Positions 39,489-49,427 are shown, numbered from the stretch's first letter. The stretch is 64,000 bases of DNA from Diplocloster modestus (GCF_019042245.1 NZ_JAHQCX010000003.1:310001-374000), one strand, 5' to 3'. Notes: a model not told the origin generated them from the sequence alone. Made by a program: numbers and translations.

Positions 39489-41240
39489 ATGAAGTCGAAA
39501 GAACCGGGAACGATTCGGCAGCTATTCGCTTTCGTGGGAGAGAGCAACGGTAAAATGCGCCTCTCCATCTTCCTGGCCGTCTTGGGAGAACTGTTTGGCA
39601 TGGGCCCATTTTTAATGGTGGCTGTCCTCGCGGACGCCTTGTACCGGGGGACTGCAACGCCCACGCTGGTATTGTTTCTCTGCGGAGGCGCCGCAGTTTG
39701 CCAGATCATAAAAATGCTGCTTACCTGGCGGTCCTCCCTGATGTCCCACAAAATTTCCTTTACCATACTGAAAAATATCCGGGAGGCCATTACAGATCGG
39801 ATGGCGAAGGTCCCCATGGGCGTCATGCTGGAAACACCTACCGGGGCTTTCAAAAATCTGATCGTGGACAATGTGGCGAAGTTGGAGGACTCCATGGCCC
39901 ATTTCATGCCGGAACTGCCATCCAACATCGCCGCACCCCTATGCAGTATTCTTCTGATTTTCCTGCTGGACTGGCGGATGGGGCTGGCCGCACTGGTGAC
40001 AATTCCGCTGGGCACCCTCTTTTTTGCCGCCATGATGCGGGGATATGGGCCTCGCATGGAGAACTATATGCGATCTGCCAACGAGATGAACAGTGCCTTG
40101 GTGGAGTATGTCAACGGTATTCAGGTCATTAAGGCGTTCAACCGATCCGCAGCTTCCTATGGAAAGTATGCCGATTCTGTCCGCTATTTCCACGATTCCA
40201 CCATGGCATGGTGGAGCCAGTGCTGGCTTTGGAACGCAGCGGCCCGGGCGGTCCTCCCTTCTACGCTTCTGGGGACCCTTCCAGTGGGAGCGTGGCTCTA
40301 CATGGAGGGAAGCCTTTCTCTCCCTGTCTTTCTGGTAGCCTTGGTGGTACCTCTGGGGTTTATTGCGCCTCTGATGAAGGTATCCGAAGCCATGGAGCAG
40401 GTCAGCATGATCAAGGGCAATCTGGAACAGGTCACGGCTTTTTTGAAAACGCCGGAACTTGTCCGCCCCACAGAGCCCGCAGAGCTTGGGGAGCGGTGTT
40501 ATCAATTCGAGGATGTCCATTTTGCGTACAACGGAGCCGAAGTTCTCCACGGTATCTCATTTCAGACACAGCCCGGTACCATGACCGCCATTGTTGGACC
40601 ATCCGGCTCCGGGAAGTCTACGATTGCCAAGCTGATGGCCGGCTTTTGGGATGTGACCTCCGGTACAGTCCGCTTTGGCGGGCAGGATATTCGCAGCATT
40701 CCGTTTGGACAGCTCATGGGTGAGATCAGCTATGTGGCCCAGGACAATTTTCTCTTTGATAAATCCATTCGGGAAAACATCCGCATGGGAAACCCTGATG
40801 CCAGCGACGGGGAAGTAGAGGCTGCGGCCAGAGCCGCCAACTGCCACGACTTTATCATGCAGTTAGAGCAGGGCTATGATACCATGGCCGGTGATGCCGG
40901 GGACCGCCTCTCCGGCGGAGAGCGGCAGCGCATCACCATTGCGCGGGCCATGCTCAAGCAGGCGTCCGTCATCATTTTGGACGAGGCAACCGCCTATGCC
41001 GACCCCGAGAACGAGGCGCTGATCCAGCAGGCTATCAGCAAGCTGGTGGCGGGAAAGTCTCTGATTGTCGTGGCCCACCGACTGAATACAATCCGCAATG
41101 CCGACCAGATATTGGTTGTTGCCAATGGCGAGATTGTGGGCCGGGGCATTCAGGAAGAGCTTCTGGAGAACTGCCCCCTTTACCGGAAAATGTGGCAGGA
41201 CTACGCCGGCTCTACGGAAGGAGGTGCAGAAGATGTTTGA
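39489..41240 (+). CDS. YbtP-like ABC permease-ATPase, pair 2 (583 aa)
   Basis: Six-helix domain, Walker A GPSGSGKST (about 374), Q-loop YVAQDNFLFDKSIRENI, signature LSGGERQR, Walker B VIILDEAT (AYADPENE) and switch VVAHRLNTI. All residues for ATP hydrolysis are present. ATG 39489 follows AAAGGAGG. This is the only pair on the + strand, divergent from its TetR, and it has no DtxR-winged-helix tail of its own. It overlaps its partner gene by eight bases. Confidence 0.85.
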   Translation: MKSKEPGTIRQLFAFVGESNGKMRLSIFLAVLGELFGMGPFLMVAVLADALYRGTATPTLVLFLCGGAAVCQIIKMLLTWRSSLMSHKISFTILKNIREAITDRMAKVPMGVMLETPTGAFKNLIVDNVAKLEDSMAHFMPELPSNIAAPLCSILLIFLLDWRMGLAALVTIPLGTLFFAAMMRGYGPRMENYMRSANEMNSALVEYVNGIQVIKAFNRSAASYGKYADSVRYFHDSTMAWWSQCWLWNAAARAVLPSTLLGTLPVGAWLYMEGSLSLPVFLVALVVPLGFIAPLMKVSEAMEQVSMIKGNLEQVTAFLKTPELVRPTEPAELGERCYQFEDVHFAYNGAEVLHGISFQTQPGTMTAIVGPSGSGKSTIAKLMAGFWDVTSGTVRFGGQDIRSIPFGQLMGEISYVAQDNFLFDKSIRENIRMGNPDASDGEVEAAARAANCHDFIMQLEQGYDTMAGDAGDRLSGGERQRITIARAMLKQASVIILDEATAYADPENEALIQQAISKLVAGKSLIVVAHRLNTIRNADQILVVANGEIVGRGIQEELLENCPLYRKMWQDYAGSTEGGAEDV

Positions 41241-42957
41241 AATGATTCGCCGTATCTTTAAAATTGCGGGAAACAGCCGGGGAAAAATCGTGGCAGGGAT
41301 CGTCTGCAATATTCTGAAATCATTCTTCAACGGGTTTATGATGTTCGGTGTATTCTGGATTCTGCTCCATCTGGATGGACTCTCTCCGGTCATCATCGGG
41401 CAGGCTTTTGGCGTAATTCTGGGCAGTGTACTGGGCCGCTTCTTTTTCCAGTGGATGTATGACCGTACCATGAGCGGGGCCGGCTATGACATTTTCCGGG
41501 ACTACCGTCTGGAGATTGGAGAACGGCTGAAACAGGCACCCATGGGATATTTCTCAGAACAAAATCTGGGCACCATTCAGGCCATGCTCACCACCACGAT
41601 TGCCGATTTGGAGGGGTACTCCATGCTGGCGATTGAGCAGATGACCAGCGGTGTGGCTATGGCTGTACTGATGTCTGTGATGATGTTCTTTTTCAGCCCG
41701 GTGATTGCGGGATTGAGCCTTGTGGGGCTGGCGCTTGGGATGCTGGTTCTCCGCTGGGTGAGGCTTCGTGCCGCCCAATATGCCCCTATTTACCAAGAGG
41801 CCCAAGAGCATCTGGTCGGTAAGGTGATGGAATACATACGGGGTATTTCGGTGCTGCGTTCTTTCTCTAAAGGTGACGAAGGACAGCGGGAAGTCCGCGC
41901 TGCGTTCCAGGAAAAATGGGATGCGGACTACGGCCAGGAAAAGGCTACGGCTGGCGTCCTCCGTTTCTATGGGGTGACCTTTAAGCTCATGAGCTGTGTG
42001 CTGATTGCGGCGGCGGCTCTGCTGTATCTGGCAGGGCAGATCAGCCTGCCTTATTGCTTGACTTTCCTGTTCTGCGCTTTCACAGTCTATTCCGACTTGG
42101 AGACGATGGGCAACAGCGCCTTTTTGAGCAAGAAGATCAATACGGAACTGGACCGGCTGGAGGAAGTCACCGACATTCCAAAGATGGATGCCAGCTCGGA
42201 GAAACTGGTTGTGTCCCACTATGATATTTCTCTGGAACATATCTCATTTGGCTATGGGGACCGCCGGGTGATCCATGATATTTCGCTGGAAATCCCGGAG
42301 CACACCACCTGCGCGATTGTAGGACCCTCCGGCAGCGGCAAGACCACACTCTGCAATCTGATTGCCCGCTTTTGGGATGTGCAGGAAGGGACCGTTCGGA
42401 TTGGCGGAAAAGATGTGCGGGATTATACTGCGGACAGCGTGCTGGAATACATCAGCATGGTCTTTCAGAATGTGTACCTCTTTCACGACTCTGTGGAAAA
42501 CAACATCCGGTTTGGCCGGCCGGAAGCCACCCATGAGCAGGTGGTAGCGGCCGCAAAACGGGCCTGCTGCCACGACTTCATTTTGTCCCTCCCTGAAGGA
42601 TACGACACAATCATCGGAGAGGGCGGCTCCACTCTCTCCGGAGGAGAAAAGCAGCGTATTTCCATCGCCAGGGCCATTTTGAAAGATGCTCCCATCATCA
42701 TTCTGGACGAAGCGACTTCCAGCGTGGACCCGGAGAATGAGCAGGCGCTTTTATCTGCCATCCAGGAGCTGACAAAGGATAAGACGCTGATCTCGATTGC
42801 CCACCGTCTGAGCACTGTCCGAAACGCCGACCAGATTATTGTAATAGACCAAGGGCGAGTTGTTCAACAAGGGAAACATAACGAATTACTACAAAAGGAT
42901 GGGATATATCGAAAATTTTTATCTCTACGCACAAGGGCAACTGGCTGGCATCTATAA
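41233..42957 (+). CDS. YbtQ-like ABC permease-ATPase, pair 2 (574 aa)
   Basis: Start at 41233 is set by GGAGG inside the partner gene. Transmembrane domain then Walker A GPSGSGKTT, Q-loop MVFQNVYLFHDSVENNI, signature LSGGEKQR, Walker B IIILDEAT (SSVDPENE) and switch IAHRLSTV. Second half of the heterodimer; the two genes form a short operon ending at a terminator. Import of a metallophore is inferred from the YbtPQ-like pattern and the neighbouring ECF module; export remains possible. Confidence 0.85.
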   Translation: MFEMIRRIFKIAGNSRGKIVAGIVCNILKSFFNGFMMFGVFWILLHLDGLSPVIIGQAFGVILGSVLGRFFFQWMYDRTMSGAGYDIFRDYRLEIGERLKQAPMGYFSEQNLGTIQAMLTTTIADLEGYSMLAIEQMTSGVAMAVLMSVMMFFFSPVIAGLSLVGLALGMLVLRWVRLRAAQYAPIYQEAQEHLVGKVMEYIRGISVLRSFSKGDEGQREVRAAFQEKWDADYGQEKATAGVLRFYGVTFKLMSCVLIAAAALLYLAGQISLPYCLTFLFCAFTVYSDLETMGNSAFLSKKINTELDRLEEVTDIPKMDASSEKLVVSHYDISLEHISFGYGDRRVIHDISLEIPEHTTCAIVGPSGSGKTTLCNLIARFWDVQEGTVRIGGKDVRDYTADSVLEYISMVFQNVYLFHDSVENNIRFGRPEATHEQVVAAAKRACCHDFILSLPEGYDTIIGEGGSTLSGGEKQRISIARAILKDAPIIILDEATSSVDPENEQALLSAIQELTKDKTLISIAHRLSTVRNADQIIVIDQGRVVQQGKHNELLQKDGIYRKFLSLRTRATGWHL

Positions 42958-42973
42958 CTGATGAATATAGAAT

Positions 42974-43018
42974 AATGGCTGTGATTAGAGGCAATCTATT
43001 CACAGCCATTATTTTTAT
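42974..43018 (+). terminator. Terminator after pair 2
   Basis: AATGGCTGTGA pairs with TCACAGCCATT, followed by ATTTTTATTT on the + strand. It also borders the end of the convergent - strand operon. Confidence 0.85.
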
Positions 43019-43320
43019 TTTTGAAAGCGATAACCGTATCCATGTACAGTTTGAATCGCATTGATATTTAGTTTTTTCCGTATCTTGTAGATCCGGCTGG
43101 TGACGCTTTCGAGGCCGGAAGCAAAATCATCAGGCATCGCATATCGGTAAAGCTGCTCCCGGGTAAAGGTCCAGCCGGGATGCAAAGCCAGATAGTATAA
43201 GATATTGAACTCCATCGTGGTCAACTCCACAACTTGTTCATTTACATAGACCCTGCGTTGATTTGGGTCAATACACAAATTCCCATATTGCAGCACAGCC
43301 ATCCCGGTCACCAGCTTCAC
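43015..43320 (-). CDS. Orphan winged-helix regulator, copy 3 (101 aa)
   Basis: Differs from copy 1 at six positions (L4V, V7M, R16C, Q59R, S63P, E100Q); the recognition helix is unchanged. Receiver-less OmpR-type domain as in the other copies. Being last in a seven-gene operon, it is expressed only when the whole transporter is transcribed, suited to feedback or cross-talk among modules that share the same DNA site. Confidence 0.85.
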   Translation of the reverse strand: MKLVTGMAVLQYGNLCIDPNQRRVYVNEQVVELTTMEFNILYYLALHPGWTFTREQLYRYAMPDDFASGLESVTSRIYKIRKKLNINAIQTVHGYGYRFQK

Positions 43321-43329
43321 CTCCCGCGA

Positions 43330-43701
43330 CTATTTCTTTTTGTCCATATTCTGCTTCAGATGCCGAAAGCTACTCTCGCTGATCACATGCTCCATGCGGC
43401 AGGCATCCCGCTCGGCGGTCTTTGGCTCTACGCCTGCATCCACCAGAAGACGGGTGAAAAAGCAGTGTTTCTCATAGGTCTGCTCGGCTACCTCGCGACC
43501 CACATTAGTCAGGCGGAGGAAGAAATCCTCATCCATACTGAGGAAGCCACCTTCTTTCAAGGTAGCTACCGCATGGCACACGCTGGGCTTGGACACCCCC
43601 ATATACCGGGCCACATCCACGGAGCGCACCATCCCTCTTTCCTTTTGGAGTACCAACACGGCCTCCAGATAGTCCTCGCCCGACGCATGGAGTTTTTTCA
43701 T
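43330..43701 (-). CDS. DtxR/MntR-family repressor, copy 3 (123 aa)
   Basis: About eleven substitutions from copy 1; metal-site residues D10, E13, H79, C101, E104 and H105 are kept, as is the winged helix (YMGVSKPSVCHAVATL). It lies 17 bases after the ABC gene and nine bases before the winged-helix gene. With three nearly equal copies in one window, heterodimers between copies are likely if co-expressed. Confidence 0.87.
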   Translation of the reverse strand: MKKLHASGEDYLEAVLVLQKERGMVRSVDVARYMGVSKPSVCHAVATLKEGGFLSMDEDFFLRLTNVGREVAEQTYEKHCFFTRLLVDAGVEPKTAERDACRMEHVISESSFRHLKQNMDKKK

Positions 43702-43717
43702 AGACGCGACCTCTCAT

Positions 43718-45427
43718 TTATACAGTGATTTTCTGTTCTGCGTTCCACATGGCCGCATATTTTCCATTCTCGGCCAGCAGCTCCTCGTGGGTGCCGGACT
43801 CCTTGATTGTTCCGTCTGCCACTACCAGGATCTGATCCGCATTCTTGACGATGGACAGGGTATGGGCGATCATTACCACGGTCTTTTTCGCCTTGAGCAG
43901 ATTGGCGATGGCCTGCTTGACCGCCAGTTCGTTCTCGATGTCCAGGGAGGCCGTGGCCTCGTCCAACAGCAGAATCGGGCTGCCCTTCAGAATGGCACGG
44001 GCGATAGACAACCGCTGGCGCTCCCCACCGGAGAGAAGATTACCGTTCTCGCCGGTAGGGGTATCGTAGCCCTTTTCCATCCTGCGGATAAATCCGTCAC
44101 AGTTGGCCTCCCGGCAGGCTGCCTCAATCTCAGCGTCTGATGCGCCGGGGCGGGCGTGGCGGATGTTGTCTCGGATGGTGTCGTCAAAGAGGAACACATC
44201 CTGATCTACCATGGAAACCTGCTCCAGCACGCGCTCCGCCGCCACATGATTGATGGGCTTCCCTCCGATGGAGATGACACCGCCGGCCGGCTCATAATAT
44301 TTTGCAATCAAATTCAGGATGGTGGATTTGCCGGAGCCGGAATCGCCCACAATGGCGGTCAGCTTCTGATCCGGCACCGTAAAGGACGCCTGCTTCAGCA
44401 CCGGCTCTCCGGGAACATAGGCAAAGTCCACATGGTCAAAGATGATCTCATGGGTAGCGGGCCGCAGCGCCTCCATGCTGCCGCTTTCCTCCGGCTCATC
44501 CATCACGCCCAAGATCTTTCCTTTGGAGATCATCAGGTTTTTGTAACTGGTGAGGTCCACAAAAATGGCGTTGGCAAGCTTGGAACAGAACAGCGGCAAC
44601 ATGCAGACCAGCAGATAGGAAACCGTGTCGATGGCCCCGGCTGCCCACGGCGCGTAGGCGGTCCAGATGACCAGCGGGCAGGACAGCCAGATCAGGATGC
44701 CCAGGCCGGCTCCCACAGGGAGCACCTTGGCCTCATATACAAAGCTGATGCGGCAGAAGTCCCGCATGGCGCTGATGACCGTCTTGTTTTTCAAGCCGCC
44801 CACACCATAAGCCCGGAAGGTCTGGATGCCAGATACATACTCCACGATGCTGCTGACATTCTCCGCACAGATGTCATTCTTTTCTTTGCCGTACTTCTTC
44901 ACCATACGGAAAGAAAGCCACAAACCGGGAATCAGCAGCAGATCCGCCGCCAGCAGGATCAGTCCGGCGGGGACATAGATCGTCATGACAAACACAATCA
45001 GCATGATGGACAAGGCAAAGTTTTTCGCCAGGTCCCCGATTTTGTGGGTCAGGATCTTTTCATAGTTATTGACATCGCTGGTGATGGTGTTGATGTAGTC
45101 GCCGGTCTGCCCCTGGGTAAACCGGGACAGAGGGATACGCTTGAGATGATCCCCCATAAACAGCCGGATATTTTGGCTGACTTCCGCGCCGCCGATCTGG
45201 GCTTTGGTGTAGCCATAGCTGTAAATCAAGATACGGAGCAGGAAGATGCCGGCAATCGCCCCGGTCAGCATCAGCACCCGGTCCAGGTCAAACTGCCCCG
45301 CCCACAAAAACTGCATGACCGAGTAAAGCAGCAGGAACAGGCTGCCGGAGAGCAGGCCCTCCAAAACAGTTCCCCCAACGCCAATATAAAAATTTTTATT
45401 CTTTTTCAAGACATCGTGTTCTCTCAT
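43718..45427 (-). CDS. ABC permease-ATPase, pair 3 second subunit (569 aa)
   Basis: Transmembrane domain of six helices; ATPase with Walker A GDSGSGKST, Q-loop MVDQDVFLFDDTIRDNI, signature LSGGERQR, Walker B ILLLDEAT (ASLDIENE) and switch IAHTLSIV, where Thr follows the His in place of the usual Arg. The Q-loop is unlike that of the other pairs, so pair 3 is a distinct branch. Coupled by ATGA to the first subunit gene. Confidence 0.83.
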   Translation of the reverse strand: MREHDVLKKNKNFYIGVGGTVLEGLLSGSLFLLLYSVMQFLWAGQFDLDRVLMLTGAIAGIFLLRILIYSYGYTKAQIGGAEVSQNIRLFMGDHLKRIPLSRFTQGQTGDYINTITSDVNNYEKILTHKIGDLAKNFALSIMLIVFVMTIYVPAGLILLAADLLLIPGLWLSFRMVKKYGKEKNDICAENVSSIVEYVSGIQTFRAYGVGGLKNKTVISAMRDFCRISFVYEAKVLPVGAGLGILIWLSCPLVIWTAYAPWAAGAIDTVSYLLVCMLPLFCSKLANAIFVDLTSYKNLMISKGKILGVMDEPEESGSMEALRPATHEIIFDHVDFAYVPGEPVLKQASFTVPDQKLTAIVGDSGSGKSTILNLIAKYYEPAGGVISIGGKPINHVAAERVLEQVSMVDQDVFLFDDTIRDNIRHARPGASDAEIEAACREANCDGFIRRMEKGYDTPTGENGNLLSGGERQRLSIARAILKGSPILLLDEATASLDIENELAVKQAIANLLKAKKTVVMIAHTLSIVKNADQILVVADGTIKESGTHEELLAENGKYAAMWNAEQKITV

Positions 45428-47184
45428 TCTCCTCGCCCCCCTTCCAACTGATAGGTGATGTTCCGGGCCTTTTCATAGTCCTCCCAGGCTTTCCGGTAGT
45501 AAGCGTTATCCCTGCGGACTTCCTCATGGGTGCCGACGCAGGTGATGGTGTGGTCCTCCACCACTGCGACCCGCTCACACATCTTCAGGGCGCTGAGGCG
45601 GTGGGCAACCACAATGACGGTCTTGCCTTTACAAAGATTTTGGATGGCCCTGTCAATCTCCATCTGGTTTTCCGGGTCGGAGGCGCTGGTGGCCTCATCT
45701 AAAATCAGGATCGGGGCATTTTTCAAAATGGCGCGGGCAATGGCGATCCGCTGCTTCTCTCCGCCTGAAAACCGGGAGACGAAACTCCCCGCCCTGGTAT
45801 CGTAGCCATCCGGCAGAGACATGATGAAGTCATCGATCTGGGCTTCCTTTGCGGCGGCCCTCACTTGCTCCAGACTGGCGCTGCTCCCCATGCGGATGTT
45901 CTCCAGTACACTGTCGCGGGTGAGGAAGGTCTTTTGAAATACGATAGCCACATTGCTCAAGATGGTGTCGTAGTCCAGCTCCTTGACATTTTTCCCGCCG
46001 ATCAATACCTCGCCCTCCTGCACATCATAGAAGCGGGAAATCAGTTCGATAATGGTGCTCTTACCGGCGCCGGACTGCCCCACCAAGGCCAGCCTCTCTC
46101 CGTCCCTGATCTTGAGATTGACGCCTTGCAGCACATCGGTTTTGCCATCGTAGGAAAACCGTACATTCCGCAGTTCAATATCATGGCATTGGGGGAAATC
46201 CGTACCGCCCTCATAGATGGGGACATCCAGGATCTCCTTCGCTTTGGTGACCGCGTTCAGCACATTGGCGAAATTGGTCCCCAGCTCCTGCAGCGGACGG
46301 ATCTCCGTCAGGTACATGGACCCCACATAGAGGAACAGCAGGAATGCGCTGGCTGTCAGGGAGCCTTTCAGGAAAAACATCCCGCCCAGCGGCACCATGA
46401 GCAGCATTCCGCACTCAATGATGACCACGAAGGCCGCATAGGGTGGCCCCATGCGGCGGGAGGTCTCGTTCCACATGGCGTTTTCCTCATGGATGGCGGA
46501 GGAGAATTTCTGGAAGGATTTGCTCCCCATGTTGTATGCCTTGATGAGCTTCATGCCGCTGATATACTCGATCATGACCGAGTTCAGCGCGGTGATGGAA
46601 CGGTTAGCCCGGTCCATCAGGTCGTCCGTGTTGCGGAACATGACCGCCATCACCACAACCGCAAGCACCAGCGGCACCAGGGAAATCAGAGCCAGCGGGA
46701 TATTGACGGTCATCAGGTAGGCAAAAACCACCACCGGCCCCACCAGATAGCACACCAGATCCGGCAGGTTGTGGGCCAGAAACAGCTCCAGCTTCTCGAT
46801 GTCCTCATTCAGTACGGTTTTGATGTCTCCGGTCCGCCGCTCGTTCAGCGCCCCCAGCGGCACCTTAGCCATGTGCTCCGCTACCATGCAGCGTACCTTG
46901 AACAGCGCGCCGTAGGCTCCCTTGTGAGATACTACCCCAGACGCACCGAACAGCACAAAGCGGAGCACCACCGCCGCAGCCACAGCAGCCACGACCCGCA
47001 CCACCAGTTCTTCGGTACAGGTCCCGCCAAAGGCGGCGTCCATCAGCCGGTAAATTTCAATATAGGGCACCACAATGCACAGGCCCCCAGCCATCGCCAG
47101 AAGCACGGCCAGGAACAGCCATACCTTTTGCTCCCCGGCCCAGTGGAGCAGCAGGGCTACACGATTGGTTTTCTTCTGTTTCAT
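45424..47184 (-). CDS. ABC permease-ATPase, pair 3 first subunit (586 aa)
   Basis: Six-helix domain then ATPase: Walker A GQSGAGKST, Q-loop IVFQKTFLTRDSVLENI, signature FSGGEKQR (Phe for Leu), Walker B LILDEATSASDPENQ, switch VVAHRLSAL. It differs in the Q-loop and signature from pairs 1, 2, 4 and 5. It follows the EcfAA' gene by three bases, so ECF and YbtPQ-type parts are in one operon, the MptABCDEF-like arrangement. Confidence 0.85.
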   Translation of the reverse strand: MKQKKTNRVALLLHWAGEQKVWLFLAVLLAMAGGLCIVVPYIEIYRLMDAAFGGTCTEELVVRVVAAVAAAVVLRFVLFGASGVVSHKGAYGALFKVRCMVAEHMAKVPLGALNERRTGDIKTVLNEDIEKLELFLAHNLPDLVCYLVGPVVVFAYLMTVNIPLALISLVPLVLAVVVMAVMFRNTDDLMDRANRSITALNSVMIEYISGMKLIKAYNMGSKSFQKFSSAIHEENAMWNETSRRMGPPYAAFVVIIECGMLLMVPLGGMFFLKGSLTASAFLLFLYVGSMYLTEIRPLQELGTNFANVLNAVTKAKEILDVPIYEGGTDFPQCHDIELRNVRFSYDGKTDVLQGVNLKIRDGERLALVGQSGAGKSTIIELISRFYDVQEGEVLIGGKNVKELDYDTILSNVAIVFQKTFLTRDSVLENIRMGSSASLEQVRAAAKEAQIDDFIMSLPDGYDTRAGSFVSRFSGGEKQRIAIARAILKNAPILILDEATSASDPENQMEIDRAIQNLCKGKTVIVVAHRLSALKMCERVAVVEDHTITCVGTHEEVRRDNAYYRKAWEDYEKARNITYQLEGGRGE

Positions 47185-47187
47185 AGA

Positions 47188-48705
47188 CTACCTCTCCTTT
47201 CCATCTGAATGGCCCAGGCCACCCTCTCTGTCTCCTTCTGAGCCATTCACCTTGACAGAGAACAGCTCTCTCAGTTTCGGGAGAGCGTCCATCACAACGG
47301 GTATATCGTCGGGCATCTCGCCCTCGTCAAAATGCAGGACACGGGAGCAGGTACGGCAGACAAATTCAAAATCATGGGTGACAATGAAAATGACCTTTCC
47401 AAGCTCAGACAGCCGCCGGATCAGTCCCGCCACCTGGGTCATGCTGTCAAAGTCCAAGCCGCTGGTGGGCTCGTCGAACACCAGCAGGTCTTTTCCGCAG
47501 ATCATGCTGACCGCTACGGCCACCCGTTGCTTCTGCCCGCCGGACAGCGTGTTGGGGTGGCGCTCCCGATAGGGAGCCAGCCCCAATTCCTCCAGAGTTG
47601 AGGCGGCCAGGGTCAAGTCCGGATTGCGGATGCCGAAAGAGCACTCCGCCTCCACGCTCTCGGCAAATAATTCGTAGTTCACATCCTGCATCACCATGTA
47701 GGAGCGTTTCAGCCTGTTCTTCCGCTCCATCGCCTGTCCATCCCACAGAAACTGCCCCTCGCAGTCCTTGTGGAGCCCGCACAGGGCGCGGGAAAAGGTC
47801 GTTTTCCCAGCCCCGTTGTGGCCCACCACGCCGATGACCTCACCCTTTGCGGCGGCAAGGCTGATGCGGTGCAGGACCGTCCGCTTTTTATACCGGAGCG
47901 TGACATCCCGAAGCTCCAGGACAGGGGAAGATGCCGGCGGGTGGACTTGCGGAGGCCGCACCTCCGCTAAATCCGCCGCCCGCAATCCCATGCGTTCCCG
48001 GGCCTCCTTCGGCAATCTGTGGAACTCTTCCGGCGTAAAAATCTTCTCAATCCGGCCCTGCTCCAAGTACACGATCCGGTCCGCCAGATCCATCAGATAA
48101 TAAAGCCGGTGCTCCGCGATCAGGATGGTCTTGCCCTGCTTTTGAAGCAACCGCAGATGTCCTTTTAACTCCTGGATAGATGTCATATCCAGATTGGAGG
48201 ACGGCTCATCCAGCAGGTAAATCTCCGGATTCATGGCATAGACCGAGGCGAAGGCGATCTTCTGCTTTTCGCCCCCGGACAATTCAAAGATATTGCGGTT
48301 TCGGAGCGGGCGGATATGCAGGTCGTCGGTAGCCTGCTCCACCCGCTCCGCCAGCTCCACGGGCGGCCGGGCCTCATTTTCAATCCCAAAGGCGATTTCG
48401 CTGTCCGTGTCCACATTGAAAAACTGCGTCCTGGGGTTTTGGAACACAGAGCCGACTTTAGCAGCGATCTGGTACATGGGCAGCTTGCTGATCTCCTGTC
48501 CATCCACCAGTACGCTGCCCGTCAATTTTCCCGCATAGAATTGTGGGATCAGGCCGTTGACCAGCCTTGTGATGGTGGTCTTGCCGCATCCGCTCCGGCC
48601 GCAGAACAGGACGCACTCTCCGTCCGCAATCGTCAGATTGATGTCGTGCAGGCCGTCATGCTCCTGCCCCTGGTAGGCAAACGACACATGCTTCAGTTCA
48701 ATCAT
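47188..48705 (-). CDS. Fused EcfA-EcfA' ATPase, module 3 (505 aa)
   Basis: Domain 1: Walker A GRSGCGKTT, LSGGEKQKIAFAS, YLLDEPSSNLD. Domain 2: GHNGAGKTT, LSGGQKQRVAVAV, LVFDEPTSGLD. Both sites look intact. The start overlaps the EcfT stop by four bases. With EcfT and the S component it forms an ECF importer; the linked pair 3 transporter may import a related or chelated form of the substrate. Confidence 0.9.
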   Translation of the reverse strand: MIELKHVSFAYQGQEHDGLHDINLTIADGECVLFCGRSGCGKTTITRLVNGLIPQFYAGKLTGSVLVDGQEISKLPMYQIAAKVGSVFQNPRTQFFNVDTDSEIAFGIENEARPPVELAERVEQATDDLHIRPLRNRNIFELSGGEKQKIAFASVYAMNPEIYLLDEPSSNLDMTSIQELKGHLRLLQKQGKTILIAEHRLYYLMDLADRIVYLEQGRIEKIFTPEEFHRLPKEARERMGLRAADLAEVRPPQVHPPASSPVLELRDVTLRYKKRTVLHRISLAAAKGEVIGVVGHNGAGKTTFSRALCGLHKDCEGQFLWDGQAMERKNRLKRSYMVMQDVNYELFAESVEAECSFGIRNPDLTLAASTLEELGLAPYRERHPNTLSGGQKQRVAVAVSMICGKDLLVFDEPTSGLDFDSMTQVAGLIRRLSELGKVIFIVTHDFEFVCRTCSRVLHFDEGEMPDDIPVVMDALPKLRELFSVKVNGSEGDREGGLGHSDGKER

Positions 48706-49427
48706 CCGAACACCCCCTTCCAGTACAGCCCCACAGCGAGGTACGCCGCGAAGCAGACGCCCGCCAGAAGATCCGCGGGCCCTATGTGAATCTGCACCAG
48801 ACAGGTCCGTGGCTTCGGGTTTTCGATCCCGCGGGTAATGGAGGCAATGGACAGTTCATCCGCCGCCTTGGATGCCGCCATCATCAGCGGAACATAAATG
48901 CACTCCACCGTCATGGCCGGGTGCGTCAGCAGTCCCTTGGGAGACGGCGACACATCCCGCATCCGCATGGCGTCCTTGATAAACCGCCAGTCCTCCTGGA
49001 TGGTGGGGACATAGCGGAGCATAACGGCCAGCGGGATCACCAGCTTTTTCGGTGCGTGGATGCGGTTCATGGCGGATAAGAATTCGCTGACCTTCGTGGT
49101 AGAGAGGACAATGCCGGACAGCATCCCACAGGGATAGACCTTATGGAACAGCCCCAAAAAGGCGATAAACATGGTGCGCCAGGTGCCCGTCATGGTGTCC
49201 ATAATCCAGAGGGTGAGCAGAACAATCAGCGCATAGAACAGTACACCCTTCCAAGCATATTTCCACTTCCCGAAGCAGACGCCGAGCAGCCCGATCAGCA
49301 CCACAAGGCCCAGTTCATAGAAAAGGGACGGGGCCATCATAGCGGAAAGGATGCAGAACAACAGCAGCAATATCTTCGTCCTGGGGTCCAGCCACAGCCC
49401 GCGCCGGGATGACGCTCCGCCCATCAT
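48702..49427 (-). CDS. ecfT: EcfT-type coupling protein, module 3 (241 aa)
   Basis: LDPRTKILLLLF near the N-terminus and the coupling motifs DAMRMRDVSPSP and ITRGIENP define EcfT. About five helices are evident. It overlaps the S-component gene and the EcfAA' gene by four bases each, giving a translationally coupled chain EcfS-EcfT-EcfAA'. Confidence 0.88.
   Translation of the reverse strand: MMGGASSRRGLWLDPRTKILLLLFCILSAMMAPSLFYELGLVVLIGLLGVCFGKWKYAWKGVLFYALIVLLTLWIMDTMTGTWRTMFIAFLGLFHKVYPCGMLSGIVLSTTKVSEFLSAMNRIHAPKKLVIPLAVMLRYVPTIQEDWRFIKDAMRMRDVSPSPKGLLTHPAMTVECIYVPLMMAASKAADELSIASITRGIENPKPRTCLVQIHIGPADLLAGVCFAAYLAVGLYWKGVFG

Larger units (their letters stand above)
43015..43701 (-). 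repeat. Regulatory tail cassette, copy 3
   Basis: Same DtxR plus winged-helix unit as copies 1 and 2. It closes the seven-gene module 3 operon. Confidence 0.8.

Noticed and set aside
45865..47208. Long + strand frame opposite pair 3
   Set aside because: Shadow of the - strand ABC gene, with His/Gln-rich composition and no start signal.
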